Origin: Longimicrobium sp.
GTDB lineage: Bacteria > Gemmatimonadota > Gemmatimonadetes > Longimicrobiales > Longimicrobiaceae
NCBI RefSeq assembly: GCF_036388275.1
Contig: NZ_DASVSF010000110.1
Coordinates: forward strand, 62,001-126,000
Length of the DNA stretch: 64,000 nt
Reading direction: 5' to 3'
The position numbers were made by a program, and so were the translations under genes. Below are positions 26,585 through 35,626 of the stretch, in pieces (position 1 is the stretch's first letter; each line of letters opens with the position of its first letter). The notes below the pieces were generated by a model that was given only the letters and a program-made list of their open reading frames with translations, had not been told where the DNA came from and did not search any database.

Positions 26585-28075
26585 CTATACGGGACCCGCC
26601 AGGACCGGTGAGCCGATCCTGATTCCGCTCAGCTCCGTTCGCCAGCGGGTGGCGGAGGACTCGACTTGCGCGGCAGCTTGTGGATGGACACGCGCGGCCC
26701 GGGCCTGCATCTGCAGCGCACGCGTCGCGAGGCGGGGCGCCTCGGCGGACGAGGCGAGGAACGGGGCGGAGAGCGCGAGCCGCGCGCCGAGGTAGTAGTT
26801 GGCTGCGGCGGATAGCGGCCGCTCGCGGTAAAGCGGCATCTCCCGTTCGAGGACGCGCACGCTCGGTCCGTCCGCGAGTGTGAGCGCCGTCTGCTCGAAC
26901 GCGCTGATCGCGCCGCGCAGCATCCTGTCCAACTCGGAGCGCCACGCACCTCGCAGGTCGGTTTCCTCCAGCACCTGCACGGACTGCGAGAGGGTTAGCA
27001 TGTAGGCCAGGCCGCGCAGGCTGAGCGTCGCCCCATCCACCACCGCCACCCGGTCTTCTTTCGCCAGCCCCATCGCCGCGGCCCGGAACGCCAGGAACGA
27101 TTCCGCGACCGGCCGGCCCATCTGCGCGTACGCCCAGCCCAGCGCCATGAGGATCGTGGGGTCGTCGTTGGAGAGCGCCCGGGCTTCGCTGTAGTGCGCC
27201 ACCACCGCGTCCAGGTCGCCGCGCGCCCATGCCTCGTTCGCGGCGGCACACCGGCGGGCGACCTGCCACTTGCGCCGGACCTCCGCAGCCAGGTTCGCCA
27301 GGCGCAGCGCGAACGCGCCGCCGAGCACCGTCGCCGCGAGCTCCGCCGCGTTGAACGACAGCATCAGCGCCGCCTTGCCCGAACTGGCACGGCCCGTCTC
27401 CACCAGCCACGCGCTCAGGCTCGGGCCGCCGATGGGGATGGGGATTCCCGTAGGCGTGGCCAGGTCCTGCCCCACGTGCTGCATCCACACCAGCACGCCC
27501 GGAAGCCCGTGCTGGTCGTACAAGTGCTGCACGGCCGCCAGGTCGTGCCCGCGCTGCAGCCGGTGCCCGATGCCGCCGCCCCGGATGCCGCTGCCCGGAA
27601 CGGTGTCCATCCAGCGGTGGATTGCGTCGTAGTCGGCGCCGAACAGCCGCCGGCTGAGTTCCTGGTGACGCAGGCCGTCGTGGAACACAGACCGGGTGAC
27701 GGTGATGATCTCGCGCTCGCACACGGTTACGCCGAGCGCGGACAGCCCGAGCAGCGCATCCGCCTGCCACGCGATGCTCAGCATCTCCACCGCCGGGCCG
27801 CTCGGCGGAAACGGCGAGAACGCGGGGGAGGCGAGGATCACGTCCGGATCTTCGGGAACCCACACCCGCTGTGCCCGCTGGCCGATCCCGCTCGCGACGC
27901 CGCGCCCGACGTTGGCCGCGCGCTCAGCCTCTTCCGCCAGCCGCCGAGTGAGCGCGCCGGTCAGCTTGCCGATGCGGGATTGGTCGTCCGCGCCTCTCTC
28001 GACGGGAAAGATGGTCAAATCGTCGTCAGGCACCGGCGAATCGGAGGTCAAGGGTGCAGAGGTGGATGAGTCCAT
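26585..28075 (-). CDS. Unknown protein with TPR-like helical C-terminus
   Basis: 496 residues from ATG 28075. Residues 1-60 are polar. A middle part contains VFHDGLRHQELSRRLFGADY and a Gly-rich loop PGSGIRGGGIGHRLQRGHDL, then a hydrophobic stretch AELAATVLGGAFALRLANLA. The C-terminal 200 residues show helical repeats like TPR (ANEAWARGDLDAVVAHYSEA, DPTILMALGWAYAQMGRPV). No catalytic motif recognised and no signal peptide. Convergent with the AlbA_2 gene (11-base gap) and divergent from the TonB-like gene. Function not assigned. Confidence 0.65.
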   Translation of the reverse strand: MDSSTSAPLTSDSPVPDDDLTIFPVERGADDQSRIGKLTGALTRRLAEEAERAANVGRGVASGIGQRAQRVWVPEDPDVILASPAFSPFPPSGPAVEMLSIAWQADALLGLSALGVTVCEREIITVTRSVFHDGLRHQELSRRLFGADYDAIHRWMDTVPGSGIRGGGIGHRLQRGHDLAAVQHLYDQHGLPGVLVWMQHVGQDLATPTGIPIPIGGPSLSAWLVETGRASSGKAALMLSFNAAELAATVLGGAFALRLANLAAEVRRKWQVARRCAAANEAWARGDLDAVVAHYSEARALSNDDPTILMALGWAYAQMGRPVAESFLAFRAAAMGLAKEDRVAVVDGATLSLRGLAYMLTLSQSVQVLEETDLRGAWRSELDRMLRGAISAFEQTALTLADGPSVRVLEREMPLYRERPLSAAANYYLGARLALSAPFLASSAEAPRLATRALQMQARAARVHPQAAAQVESSATRWRTELSGIRIGSPVLAGPV

Positions 28076-28251
28076 CGCGGGCTCCCCATCGTACTCTCCC
28101 GCGCACCGGCCAGCAAGAAAGTCCGCTTGCGAGCGGTGCGATCCTGCCCGTCTACCTATCAGGCCGCACCATGGCTGTATGGAACGAGCGGCGCGTGATA
28201 TCTTCGATCATCAGGGTCGGTCCCTGCTCCCGTTTTTCCCAAGCACTCACG

Positions 28252-28983
28252 ATGAACATCAAGGTCCCCATCTTCGGCGCCCTGCTGAGTTTCGCATCAC
28301 TGCCCGCGTACGGGCAGGCCACGCCGCCGGTGCCCGCTGACACCGTCTACGAGGCGCAGTCGGTGACCGCTCTGCCGCGGCCTCTGAACGTGGACGAGTT
28401 CGCCGCCGCGCTGGCTGCCTCGTATCCGGGCGGCACCCCGGATGCCGGCGTGGTTCCGTCGGTGCACGTGCGCTTCATCGTGGACGCGAATGGCACGGCG
28501 AGGGAGTTCAGCATCATCACCAGCACCGACAGCGCGCTCCATGCGCCTGCGCTGGCGGCGCTCTCCATCCTGCGCTTTGCGCCCGCGGAGATCGACGGCC
28601 GGCCGGTCCACGTACGGGTGGATCTCCCCATCCAGTGGCAGGTGCCCACGCCGGCCCCAGCAGCGAAGGACACCGCCCCTGCCTACGAGATGGACATCGT
28701 CGAGCGGCAGCCCGTCGTCCTCAACCAACGCGTTCTTCAGGAGGCGATGAACCGTGAGTTTCCGCCGGGAGCCAGGGCCGCCATGCGGGCCGGGCGTGTC
28801 GTCGTTCGCATGCGGGTGAGCCCCGAGGGGAGGCCGACCCAGGCGGACATCGTGTCATCCACAGATCCGGAGTTCAATGCGGCCAGCCTTCAGGTCGTCC
28901 GCGTCCTGCGGTTCCGTCCAGCCGCGCTCGACGGCCGGCCTGTCGCGGTCTGGGTGGTGCTTCCACTGCACTGGGACCCCTGA
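28252..28983 (+). CDS. Secreted protein with two TonB C-terminal-like domains
   Basis: 243 residues from ATG 28252 (MNIKVPIFGALLSFASLPAYG), with a signal peptide and not the N-terminal membrane anchor of a true TonB. Two homologous beta-alpha domains follow: residues about 65-130 (VHVRFIVDANGTAREFSIIT, LAALSILRFAPAEIDGRPV) and about 180-240 (VVRMRVSPEGRPTQADIVSS, LQVVRVLRFRPAALDGRPV). These match the TonB_C fold. Lacking the proline-rich spanning part, it is more likely a periplasmic binding or assembly protein than an energy transducer. Confidence 0.75.
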   Translation: MNIKVPIFGALLSFASLPAYGQATPPVPADTVYEAQSVTALPRPLNVDEFAAALAASYPGGTPDAGVVPSVHVRFIVDANGTAREFSIITSTDSALHAPALAALSILRFAPAEIDGRPVHVRVDLPIQWQVPTPAPAAKDTAPAYEMDIVERQPVVLNQRVLQEAMNREFPPGARAAMRAGRVVVRMRVSPEGRPTQADIVSSTDPEFNAASLQVVRVLRFRPAALDGRPVAVWVVLPLHWDP

Positions 28984-29049
28984 CCCGCGCCGCCGCGGGG
29001 GGGACGCTGGCGTGGTCCCGCCGCTGACCATCCGCATCCATCGCAGAAC

Positions 29050-29082
29050 GCCCCGGAGCCGCCGTGGCCCCGGGGCACTTTT
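29050..29082 (+). terminator. Intrinsic terminator after the TonB-like gene
   Basis: Stem GCCCCGG (29050-29056) with CCGGGGC (29070-29076), followed by ACTTTTCTT. Confidence 0.7.
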
Positions 29083-29204
29083 CTTCCGCCGCACCGCGTA
29101 TCCAGCCGATCCGCCGAGCTTGACAGTCCCGGCGGAGGGCGGCAGCATCAGGGCTCGTGCGATTCCTGTCGCGCCAGCCATTCCTCCCAGAGCAACCGCG
29201 CGGC

Positions 29205-29906
29205 ATGAAATCATCCCCCATCGGTCAGACGGCCGTTCTGGCGACGCTTACGGTCGCGGTCAGCGTCCTGGCGGTGGCTGGCGTGCGGCTCGGGGTGTCG
29301 TCGCACCTGGAGGCGGCGAGCGTGGTGACGGGCGCGGTGTGCGTGTGGATGGCCGTGCGCGAGAGCGTCTGGAATTTTCCCCTCACCCTCGTCAACGCGT
29401 CTCTCTTCTGCGTCGTCTTCTTCGGGGCGAAGCTGTACGCCGACTCCGGGCTGCAGGTCGTCTACTTCGTGCTCGGGATCGTCGGCTGGTACCTGTGGCT
29501 GCACGGCGGTGAGCACAAGACGCCCCTGCGCATCTCCCGCGTTCGCCCGCGCGAGGGGATTGCGGTGGCGGCGGCCGGTGTCGCGCTGACGATGGTTCTG
29601 TGGGTCACGCTGCGGCACGTGGGCGGGAGCGCATCGTTCTTCGACGCGCTGACGACGAGCATTTCGCTCTGCGCCCAGTGGATGCTGAACCGCAAGCAGG
29701 TGGAAAACTGGTACGCGTGGATCGTGGTCGACATCATCTACGTCCCGCTCTATGCGTACAAGGAGCTGTACCTTACGGCGGCCCTGTATGCCGTCTTCCT
29801 GGTGATGGCTACCATGGGACTGCTGCACTGGCGCGCGACGTGGCGCAGCCAGGACGGCGATCCGGTTGCTCCGGCCGGTGGCGCCCTGCACGGGGTGCCG
29901 GCGTGA
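29205..29906 (+). CDS. pnuC: Nicotinamide riboside/mononucleotide transporter PnuC
   Basis: 233 residues from ATG 29205 (MKSSPIGQTAVLA). Seven or so hydrophobic helices with the PnuC signature: ESVWNFPLTLVNASLFCVVF and YFVLGIVGWYLWLHGG in the first half, QWMLNRKQVENWYAWIVVDI in the second; the WxxWxxxD/ NW...W aromatic set lines the substrate path in the family. It imports nicotinamide riboside by facilitated diffusion, with trapping by phosphorylation. The overlapping downstream nadR (GTGA) encodes that kinase, so the pair is a complete salvage unit. Confidence 0.93.
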   Translation: MKSSPIGQTAVLATLTVAVSVLAVAGVRLGVSSHLEAASVVTGAVCVWMAVRESVWNFPLTLVNASLFCVVFFGAKLYADSGLQVVYFVLGIVGWYLWLHGGEHKTPLRISRVRPREGIAVAAAGVALTMVLWVTLRHVGGSASFFDALTTSISLCAQWMLNRKQVENWYAWIVVDIIYVPLYAYKELYLTAALYAVFLVMATMGLLHWRATWRSQDGDPVAPAGGALHGVPA

Positions 29907-30961
29907 CGCTGGGGTTGGTCGTCGGCAAGTTCTATCCACCGCACCGGGGCCACAAGCACCTGGTCGAGACGGCTCGCCGCGGCTGCGACCGGCTGGTGGT
30001 GATGGTCCCGCATCATCCATCGCAGGCGATCTCCGGCGCGCTGCGAATGGCGTGGCTGCAGGAGATCCATCCCGACTGCGAGATCCACCTGGTGGCGGAC
30101 GAGCTGGGCGACGACGTGGAGGAATGGGCGCGCTTCACAGTCGGGCACCTGGGGCGCACGCCGGACGTGGTGTTCAGCAGCGAGGGCTACGGCCCGCGCT
30201 TCGCCGGCTTCCTCGGCTGCCGGCACGTGATGGTGGACCAGGACCGCGTGGCGTTCCCCGTCTCGGGCACCGCCATCCGGGCGGCGCCGCTGGAGCACCT
30301 GCAGTGGCTGGAGCCATGCGTCCGCGCGTACTTCGTGCGGCGCGTGGTGCTGATCGGTGCGGAATCCACCGGCAAGACGACGCTCGCGCGGATGCTCGCG
30401 GCGCGGTACCAGACCGTGTGGGTGGAGGAGTTCGGCCGCGAGTACTGGCAAGCGAAGCTGGTGGAGGGCGCTCCGGCGGACGGCCCGTCTCCGGAGCCGG
30501 CGGCGGGCGGGCTCGCGTCCGTGGAGACTGAGGCGGAGCTGGCCGCGCGTGCAGCGGCGCTGGCGTGGACGAGCGACGAGTTCCGGCACATCGCGGCGGA
30601 ACAGCAGCGCCGCGAGGACGAACTTGCGCGCGCGGCCAACCGGGTGCTGCTGTGCGATACGAACGCGTTCGCCACGGGCACCTGGCACGAGCGCTACATG
30701 GGCCACCGCGACGCGGCGGTGGACGAGATCGGCCGACGCGACCGCGTGCACCTGTACCTGCTGGCCTACCCCGACTTTCCGTTCGTGCAGGATGGATGGC
30801 GCGACGGCGAGTCCGTCCGCGACGCGATGCACGCGCGCTTCCTTCATCAGCTCGACGCGCTCGCGGTTCCATTCGTCCACCTGCGCGGATCGCTGGATGC
30901 GCGCCTGGCCGATGCCAGCGCCGCCATCGACGCGCTGCTCGCGAAGCCGTTCGATCCCTGA
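29903..30961 (+). CDS. nadR: Bifunctional NMN adenylyltransferase / ribosylnicotinamide kinase NadR
   Basis: 352 residues from GTG 29903, overlapping pnuC. Residues 1-145 are a nucleotidyltransferase with GKFYPPHRGHKHLVE (the GxFxPxHxGH site) and PVSGTAIRA (the ISSTxIR-like site). Residues about 148-345 are the kinase with Walker A GAESTGKTTLARML and FGREYWQ, LLCDTNAFATGTW. It phosphorylates nicotinamide riboside to NMN and converts NMN to NAD. The DNA-binding N-terminal HTH of the enterobacterial NadR is absent, so it is enzyme only. Confidence 0.93.
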   Translation: MTLGLVVGKFYPPHRGHKHLVETARRGCDRLVVMVPHHPSQAISGALRMAWLQEIHPDCEIHLVADELGDDVEEWARFTVGHLGRTPDVVFSSEGYGPRFAGFLGCRHVMVDQDRVAFPVSGTAIRAAPLEHLQWLEPCVRAYFVRRVVLIGAESTGKTTLARMLAARYQTVWVEEFGREYWQAKLVEGAPADGPSPEPAAGGLASVETEAELAARAAALAWTSDEFRHIAAEQQRREDELARAANRVLLCDTNAFATGTWHERYMGHRDAAVDEIGRRDRVHLYLLAYPDFPFVQDGWRDGESVRDAMHARFLHQLDALAVPFVHLRGSLDARLADASAAIDALLAKPFDP

Positions 30962-30982
30962 AGGCGCGTTGGAGATGCGAAA

Positions 30983-31009
30983 AGGCCCGGCGATGCGCTC
31001 GCCGGGCCT
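30983..31009 (-). terminator. Terminator between convergent genes, with T-tract on the minus strand
   Basis: Stem AGGCCCGGCGA (30983-30993) with TCGCCGGGCCT (30999-31009), loop TGCGC. On the minus strand it is followed by TTTTC, so it best serves the small gene at 31036-31290, but it can also stop nadR read-through. Confidence 0.7.
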
Positions 31010-31035
31010 CGTTCGTCATCTGCCGATCCGCCGCG

Positions 31036-31290
31036 TCATTCGCTCAGGACGACCACGCTCTGCACGATCTTCCCGCCGCGCACGATGGCGTAGCCGCTGT
31101 GCTTGCCCAGCTTCTTCCAGGTGTTGGACGGGTTTTGGAACGCCCACATCTCGTCGCCGTCGCCCGCGTCGCGCTTCAGCTTTTCCCACGCCATCTTGAT
31201 GCGCAGCGCCGCCATGGGTGCCAGGTTGCGGTGCGCGGCGATGGGGGCGTTCTCCACACGCTGGATCAGCCACTCGGGGTGAATCTTCAC
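31036..31290 (-). CDS. Small conserved-looking protein, unknown function
   Basis: 84 residues from a GTG at 31290 (VKIHPEWLIQRVENAPIAAH); the frame opens further upstream to 31404 but that part is low-complexity Arg/Pro. Sequence is well balanced, with KMAWEKLKRDAGDGDEMWAF and a C-terminal GYAIVRGGKIVQSVVVL that reads as a beta-hairpin. The end resembles the layout of the 56-residue protein at 35296 (basic tail after a short beta unit) but similarity is not strong. No family recognised. Convergent with nadR with a shared terminator. Confidence 0.6.
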   Translation of the reverse strand: MKIHPEWLIQRVENAPIAAHRNLAPMAALRIKMAWEKLKRDAGDGDEMWAFQNPSNTWKKLGKHSGYAIVRGGKIVQSVVVLSE

Positions 31291-31556
31291 GGTCGCGAAC
31301 CTTGGGAACGGGGAGGGAGGCCGGGGCGGCACCGGCTGCTGCGTTCCATACCTCCGCGCGCGGCGCGCGGTTCCCGTCTGCCTGCGACCTCGTAATAAGT
31401 CCATTTCTCACCGCGCACTTGACGTCAGATGTTTTTCAGGCGAGACTGTCTGTGATGGCGCATGCTCGTGGAAGGCTTCCGAGCGACTTATCTCCCGCGC
31501 CGGAGCGATTCCCGCAGTCTGTGGGAATCCCGCCATTCTTCCCCTGCGTTGTGACA

Positions 31557-33581
31557 ATGGATCTCTTGATTACGCCGTCGGCCAGTCTGGTTCGGCGCTG
31601 CTGCGTTACGTTCTCGGCGGCCCTTGTGCTCGGGGGCTGTGGGGGCGACGACACGCCGGTTGGCCCACCTGCGCGCGTCGGGCCGGGGTCCGTTCCGCTC
31701 GGGGCAGTGATGCCGGTTGATGGCGCCATCAATTCACAAGACACTTGGGTTACCTACGACGCCTACCGCGACCAATCGTCGACGGTGTACAGCGATCAGC
31801 CGATCTACGACGCACGCACGGAGCAGTACACGTCGACGATGGCGGTGAGTACGCCCGTACAACCGCTCCACGCGGAAGCGGGCTACGATTACAATGGAAC
31901 GCTTCGATACAACGAGTATCGTCAGGTTGCATCTGACGATCCGGCCGATACTCCGGTGGATGAAACCAGTCGGATCCAAGTAGTCGGAAGCGACGTAATC
32001 GTGTACGACAACGCAGGCCAGGCGACACAAGGAGCGGAGGTCGATGCGACCGAACCTGCGTTGGCCGAGGTGGGCCCACTCGACGGGGCACAGGTCACCG
32101 GAGGGGTGGTGATGGATCACGACCCGGTAAATGGAACGGCGGCGTACTCCATGAGCGGCTCGGACGCACCCGCGCCAAAAACCCTGGTGATTCCCCTCGG
32201 ACGCGACCGCAGGCGCTTGGAAGTCGCTACGACCAGTGTCCAGCAGATCCGGACGGCGAACGCCCCCGCAACCCAGGCCACCCACAGAAACAAGGTTGCG
32301 CGTACCTTCAGGCGCAACGGGGAAAAGTGGATTCTGGAGGAAATCGAGGTTTCCAGCGAGGTGCAAACCGAGAAGGCCAGGTTTGAGAGCCGGCAGACAA
32401 CGAGGGTTCGCAACGTCCGTTGGCACGAAAACAGAGGAAAGGACGCGGAGCGAAGTGTCCGCCGCGCCAGGATTGCCGAGGGTCTTCTACAGCCCTCCGC
32501 CACGCCCCGCCTGAACTTCGATAGCTGTTTGATCGACGACTATGGGAATCCGTGTCCGACGGAAGAACCGCCGCCGCCACCCACTGGTGGTGGGACTACA
32601 GTGCCGGACTACTGTATCGGGGCTGCCCCGAACGGGCGGAACGTCCTGTTCCAACACGGCATCATGAGTAAGCGGAGTACGTGGGGCGATTTCCCGGAGC
32701 GGATGTCTCAGATCCTGATCCTTGGCTGTAGGTTTCGACCCAACCTCGACTCCAACGAGCGGCTGGCGAACCAGGCCGGAGCGCTTGCCGACTCCATCCG
32801 TCAGTACGGTCGCGGTAGTCTGCTCCTGGTCGGGCACAGTCAGGGAGGGCTTATCTCGCGCTACGTCGCGCAGCACAATCCGGAACTGGTAAACGGAGTC
32901 GTGACGCTTGGGACACCCCATCAGGGTGCGCCGATTGTCAGGACGAACAAAGCAATCATTACGGCGGTTCTAAGCATTCCCGCAGCCGCCGCGTACGCCG
33001 GCTGCGGCAGTCCGACAGGGGTGCGTTGCAGCGCGGGAGCGTTCCTGATTGGCTCGTCGGTGGAACTTGGGAAACGCGGCGCGGACGCGGCGGTCCCAGC
33101 GTACATCGACCTCAAGCCAGGGAGTGAATTCCAACAACAGCTAAACGCGCCGTACGAGGCGTTCCCGAACGCCGGCATCCAGAGCTACCCGAGCCGGATT
33201 TTCATTGAGTGGCGACTTGGGTTCGATCTGAAGGGTCCGGATCAAGGGCGCAAGGGCGTGAAAGCCGCGTACTGGACCACGGGTGCCACTACGGCCTGCG
33301 CCGTCGTGAGCTGGTTCGTAGGGCGGGCTGACAAAGCGGCACAATGTGCTACTACCACGGCGGCGCTCATCGCTTTCGACTTGATGTGGAACGGATTGGT
33401 TTCCGGCTTCGGAAAGAGCGACGGCATCGTCCCTGGTTCGTCCCAGGTTTACCCCAATGCTCGCCGGAACTATCCGATGCGGGATGGGGCTCCTTCGCAT
33501 ACGGGCGAAACGCAGAGCTATGAGACGCAGAAGGCATTGCGTGCCGTCCTGTCCGATGTGATGGGGGTGCCGGTACGGTGA
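31557..33581 (+). CDS. Lipoprotein with C-terminal alpha/beta-hydrolase (lipase-like) domain
   Basis: 674 residues from ATG 31557, selected because it gives a lipoprotein signal (FSAALVLGGCGGDD, lipobox Cys about residue 28). Residues 30-340 are a polar region with many Tyr and Thr, unknown. A Pro-rich hinge (TEEPPPPPTGGGT) leads to the hydrolase: NVLFQHGIMSKRSTW near 365, nucleophile elbow LLVGHSQGGLISRYV near 426 and LGTPHQGAPIV near 455. This is typical of secreted lipases/esterases of the PGAP1 or triacylglycerol lipase type. The acid and His are not assigned with certainty. Overlaps the next gene by 4 bases (GTGA). Confidence 0.78.
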   Translation: MDLLITPSASLVRRCCVTFSAALVLGGCGGDDTPVGPPARVGPGSVPLGAVMPVDGAINSQDTWVTYDAYRDQSSTVYSDQPIYDARTEQYTSTMAVSTPVQPLHAEAGYDYNGTLRYNEYRQVASDDPADTPVDETSRIQVVGSDVIVYDNAGQATQGAEVDATEPALAEVGPLDGAQVTGGVVMDHDPVNGTAAYSMSGSDAPAPKTLVIPLGRDRRRLEVATTSVQQIRTANAPATQATHRNKVARTFRRNGEKWILEEIEVSSEVQTEKARFESRQTTRVRNVRWHENRGKDAERSVRRARIAEGLLQPSATPRLNFDSCLIDDYGNPCPTEEPPPPPTGGGTTVPDYCIGAAPNGRNVLFQHGIMSKRSTWGDFPERMSQILILGCRFRPNLDSNERLANQAGALADSIRQYGRGSLLLVGHSQGGLISRYVAQHNPELVNGVVTLGTPHQGAPIVRTNKAIITAVLSIPAAAAYAGCGSPTGVRCSAGAFLIGSSVELGKRGADAAVPAYIDLKPGSEFQQQLNAPYEAFPNAGIQSYPSRIFIEWRLGFDLKGPDQGRKGVKAAYWTTGATTACAVVSWFVGRADKAAQCATTTAALIAFDLMWNGLVSGFGKSDGIVPGSSQVYPNARRNYPMRDGAPSHTGETQSYETQKALRAVLSDVMGVPVR

Positions 33582-34756
33582 CTCAGACCTCCTCCAACGG
33601 ACTCGGACCGGTGCTCTGTACCAAACCCCGGCGGGAGCGAGTCCGATCTCGCGCTACGCTTATTGTCGCGATGACGGTGCTCGGGGTATCGTGCAATCCG
33701 CTGCTCGACGGGCGCGATCGAAATCGGCCGTTGTGGCGCATCGAGTTTACGGCGCCTCCTCGGAGTACGGACGGCACACCGGCGACCGACGGCCAGCGCG
33801 TGTACGTCTACGTAGACGGCATCACTGCGTTCGACGCCGAGACGGGGACACGGGTGTGGACCAATCCCACGCCAGGTGTGCGGTCCCGGCCCAAGAACCT
33901 GTTGGTCCGGAACGGCCGCGTGTTCGGAGCGGGAGGAGCTGCGGTCGCATTGGATTCGGAGTCTGGCCGCGAACTGTGGAAGTTCCCCCTTTCCAGCAGC
34001 GGCCACGCGTCCGCCGGCCTGGGCCGCGCGGCGGTTGACGATGCCACGTTCTATGTGGGCACCGACGCTCACCAGGTATTCGCGCTCGATCAGGTCACGG
34101 GCTCGCTGCGGTGGATGGTTGACATCGGCCCTGATTGGGAGCACCGGGGGATCGTCACCGGCGTTACCGTGTCGGGTGACACCGTGTTCGTCAGCGCGCG
34201 GCAGTACAACGCGGAGAACGGCTACATCTCGACGGGGTGGATCATCGGCCTGGACCGCGCGACGGGGAAGCGGGTGTGGAGTTTCCGCAACGGTGACGGA
34301 ACCGATTGGCGGACGGTGGCCGCGGGGGTCAGCGTCGCCGGCTCGCTTCTGCTTGCAAGCGACCACCTGAGCGGAGCCGTCTTTGCGGTGGACCGTACGA
34401 CCGGGATCGAGGTGTGGCGCCGCATTGGACCGGCAGACCGGTTTGGCTCACTGGCCAGTCCCGTCCCCGTTGGGAACACGGCGTATCACGCTTCGATGGA
34501 TGCCTACGTCTACGCCTTGGACGTCGCCACGGGCGCTCTGCGGTGGAAGACGGAAAACTCAGGGGGGCACCTCAGCTTCGTTTTGTGCGGCAAGCTCCTG
34601 TTTGCGAATTTCATGAGCCTGGCCATTCTGGACCGCACCTCCGGGCGGGTACAATCGCGAATTGGAGTTCCGGAGATTTTCTCTGATTTCGCTGTGGAAG
34701 GGAATCGTGCCTTTGCCGTGAGCGACCGTGCAGTATACGCGTACCGCTGCGACTGA
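33578..34756 (+). CDS. PQQ-type beta-propeller (outer-membrane assembly BamB-like) lipoprotein
   Basis: 392 residues from GTG 33578 overlapping the lipase stop. A hydrophobic N-terminal stretch ends in GVSCNPL, a possible lipoprotein site. The rest is repeated propeller blades with the motif ALDxxTGxxxW: AFDAETGTRVW, ALDSESGRELWKF, ALDQVTGSLRWMV, GLDRATGKRVWSF, AVDRTTGIEVWRR, ALDVATGALRWKT. PQQ_2/BamB-like repeats; no evidence of bound PQQ or dehydrogenase residues. Probably a periplasmic scaffold linked to the lipase. Lower GC than the surrounding chromosome. Confidence 0.82.
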   Translation: MTQTSSNGLGPVLCTKPRRERVRSRATLIVAMTVLGVSCNPLLDGRDRNRPLWRIEFTAPPRSTDGTPATDGQRVYVYVDGITAFDAETGTRVWTNPTPGVRSRPKNLLVRNGRVFGAGGAAVALDSESGRELWKFPLSSSGHASAGLGRAAVDDATFYVGTDAHQVFALDQVTGSLRWMVDIGPDWEHRGIVTGVTVSGDTVFVSARQYNAENGYISTGWIIGLDRATGKRVWSFRNGDGTDWRTVAAGVSVAGSLLLASDHLSGAVFAVDRTTGIEVWRRIGPADRFGSLASPVPVGNTAYHASMDAYVYALDVATGALRWKTENSGGHLSFVLCGKLLFANFMSLAILDRTSGRVQSRIGVPEIFSDFAVEGNRAFAVSDRAVYAYRCD

Positions 34757-34796
34757 CGAGATCGCCAGCGCAACGGAGCCGAACCTAGGAGTCGTG

Positions 34797-35234
34797 ATGA
34801 GATCGACGATGCAGTTGCGAAGGGTCCCCGTTTACAAGGTTTTGCTCGCGCTCGTGGCAATCGTTGCCAGCGCCTCGGAGGTTGCTGCACAGGACAGCGC
34901 CTCGGATCGCGCTTTGTTTCCCCCTGTCGACGCGCGGCTCGTGGTTGCGACGCCTGCCCTCCTGACCCGGGGTGACACGTCTGTTGTAGTTGGTCGGGAG
35001 CAGGACAGAGCAGATTCAGCACAAGCTGCGTTGGGGCGTACCTTTGGAACTCGCGCGCCGCTTTTTTCAGGGCGTGGTGCGCTGATCGGCGCGGGGATTG
35101 GATGCGCGGTGGGTGCGGTGGTGTACTACGATACGGAGACCCCCGAAATTTCGCAGCGTTTGGCTTGGAGCGGAGGAATGTGTGCGCTGCTCGCAATCCC
35201 CGGCGCCACGTTCGGAGCGATTTGGATCCGGTAA
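34797..35234 (+). CDS. Small exported protein with two membrane-like segments
   Basis: 145 residues from ATG 34797, chosen because AGGAG lies six bases upstream; in-frame start at 34728 lacks one. The N-terminal signal (VPVYKVLLALVAIVASASEV) is followed by a polar stretch and two glycine/alanine-rich hydrophobic segments (GALIGAGIGCAVGAVVYY, GGMCALLAIPGATFGAIW). This pattern is common in small Gemmatimonadota envelope proteins; no function known. Likely co-transcribed with the two genes upstream. Confidence 0.65.
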   Translation: MRSTMQLRRVPVYKVLLALVAIVASASEVAAQDSASDRALFPPVDARLVVATPALLTRGDTSVVVGREQDRADSAQAALGRTFGTRAPLFSGRGALIGAGIGCAVGAVVYYDTETPEISQRLAWSGGMCALLAIPGATFGAIWIR

Positions 35235-35256
35235 GCGACTCGGTAGTTACACGACG

Positions 35257-35290
35257 AGACCCCGGCGCCGTCCTGCGCGCCGGGGGCCTC
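35257..35290. terminator. Hairpin between convergent genes
   Basis: Stem CCCCGGCGC (35260-35268) with GCGCCGGGG (35277-35285), extended by GAG and CTC flanks. No T-tract in either direction; a bidirectional terminator is likely from its place between stop codons at 35234 and 35296. Confidence 0.5.
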
Positions 35291-35295
35291 GCTGC

Positions 35296-35466
35296 TCACG
35301 CGGCCAGCCGCCGCACCACCTCCTGCGCGCCCTTCTTGTAGAGCGTGATGCACACCAAGGCGCCGTCCGGGGCGATCACCATCCAGTTGCGGTCCCGCTT
35401 CTTGATCGTCCACACGCCGGGCGGCGGCGGCGGGGGAGGGAAGGGCGGCTTCGGCTTGCGAGGCAT
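35296..35466 (-). CDS. Very small protein, proline-rich then beta-hairpin, unknown
   Basis: 56 residues from ATG 35466: MPRKPKPPFPPPPPPGVW then TIKKRDRNWMVIAPDGALVC and ITLYKKGAQEVVRRL. The second part has a strand-turn-strand-helix layout like the small DNA- or RNA-binding or stress proteins seen next to many Gemmatimonadota genes, but I cannot name a family. It is real-looking because third-position GC is high throughout and it sits exactly against a hairpin. The proline run is unusual. Confidence 0.55.
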   Translation of the reverse strand: MPRKPKPPFPPPPPPPGVWTIKKRDRNWMVIAPDGALVCITLYKKGAQEVVRRLAA

Positions 35467-35604
35467 GGGTCGGCTCCGTGTCTCTTGACCCTTGGGCCGC
35501 GGCAGGGCACCTTTGGCGAGCGAGGCGGCCTTCGGGTCGGTTCGTGAACGAGGCTGGTCGAGACTTCTTGATGGGAGAGTCGGCCAGCCTTGCTTTTCGC
35601 CCTG

Positions 35605-35626
35605 CTGGATATAATAATATGTCCAG
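35605..35626 (+). promoter_or_regulatory. Palindromic operator overlapping a -10 box
   Basis: Imperfect 22-base inverted repeat with arms CTGGATAT and ATGTCCAG (7 of 8 matched), containing TATAAT at 35610-35615. A further half-site TATCCAG lies at 35651-35657 just before the ATG of the HTH gene at 35666. The -35 is weak (TTGCTT at 35590, 14-base spacer). Best read as an autoregulatory site for that protein. Confidence 0.45.

Noticed and set aside
24576..27863. Minus-strand open frame of 1095 codons across the subtilase and AlbA genes
   Set aside because: It is the reverse shadow of GC-rich coding sequence on the plus strand and its translation is Arg/Ala/Gly-rich with no domain; only the part at 26585-28075 in another frame is a real gene.
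28252..28983. Full energy-transducing TonB
   Set aside because: There is a cleavable signal and no Pro-rich periplasm-spanning part, and no ExbB or ExbD neighbours.
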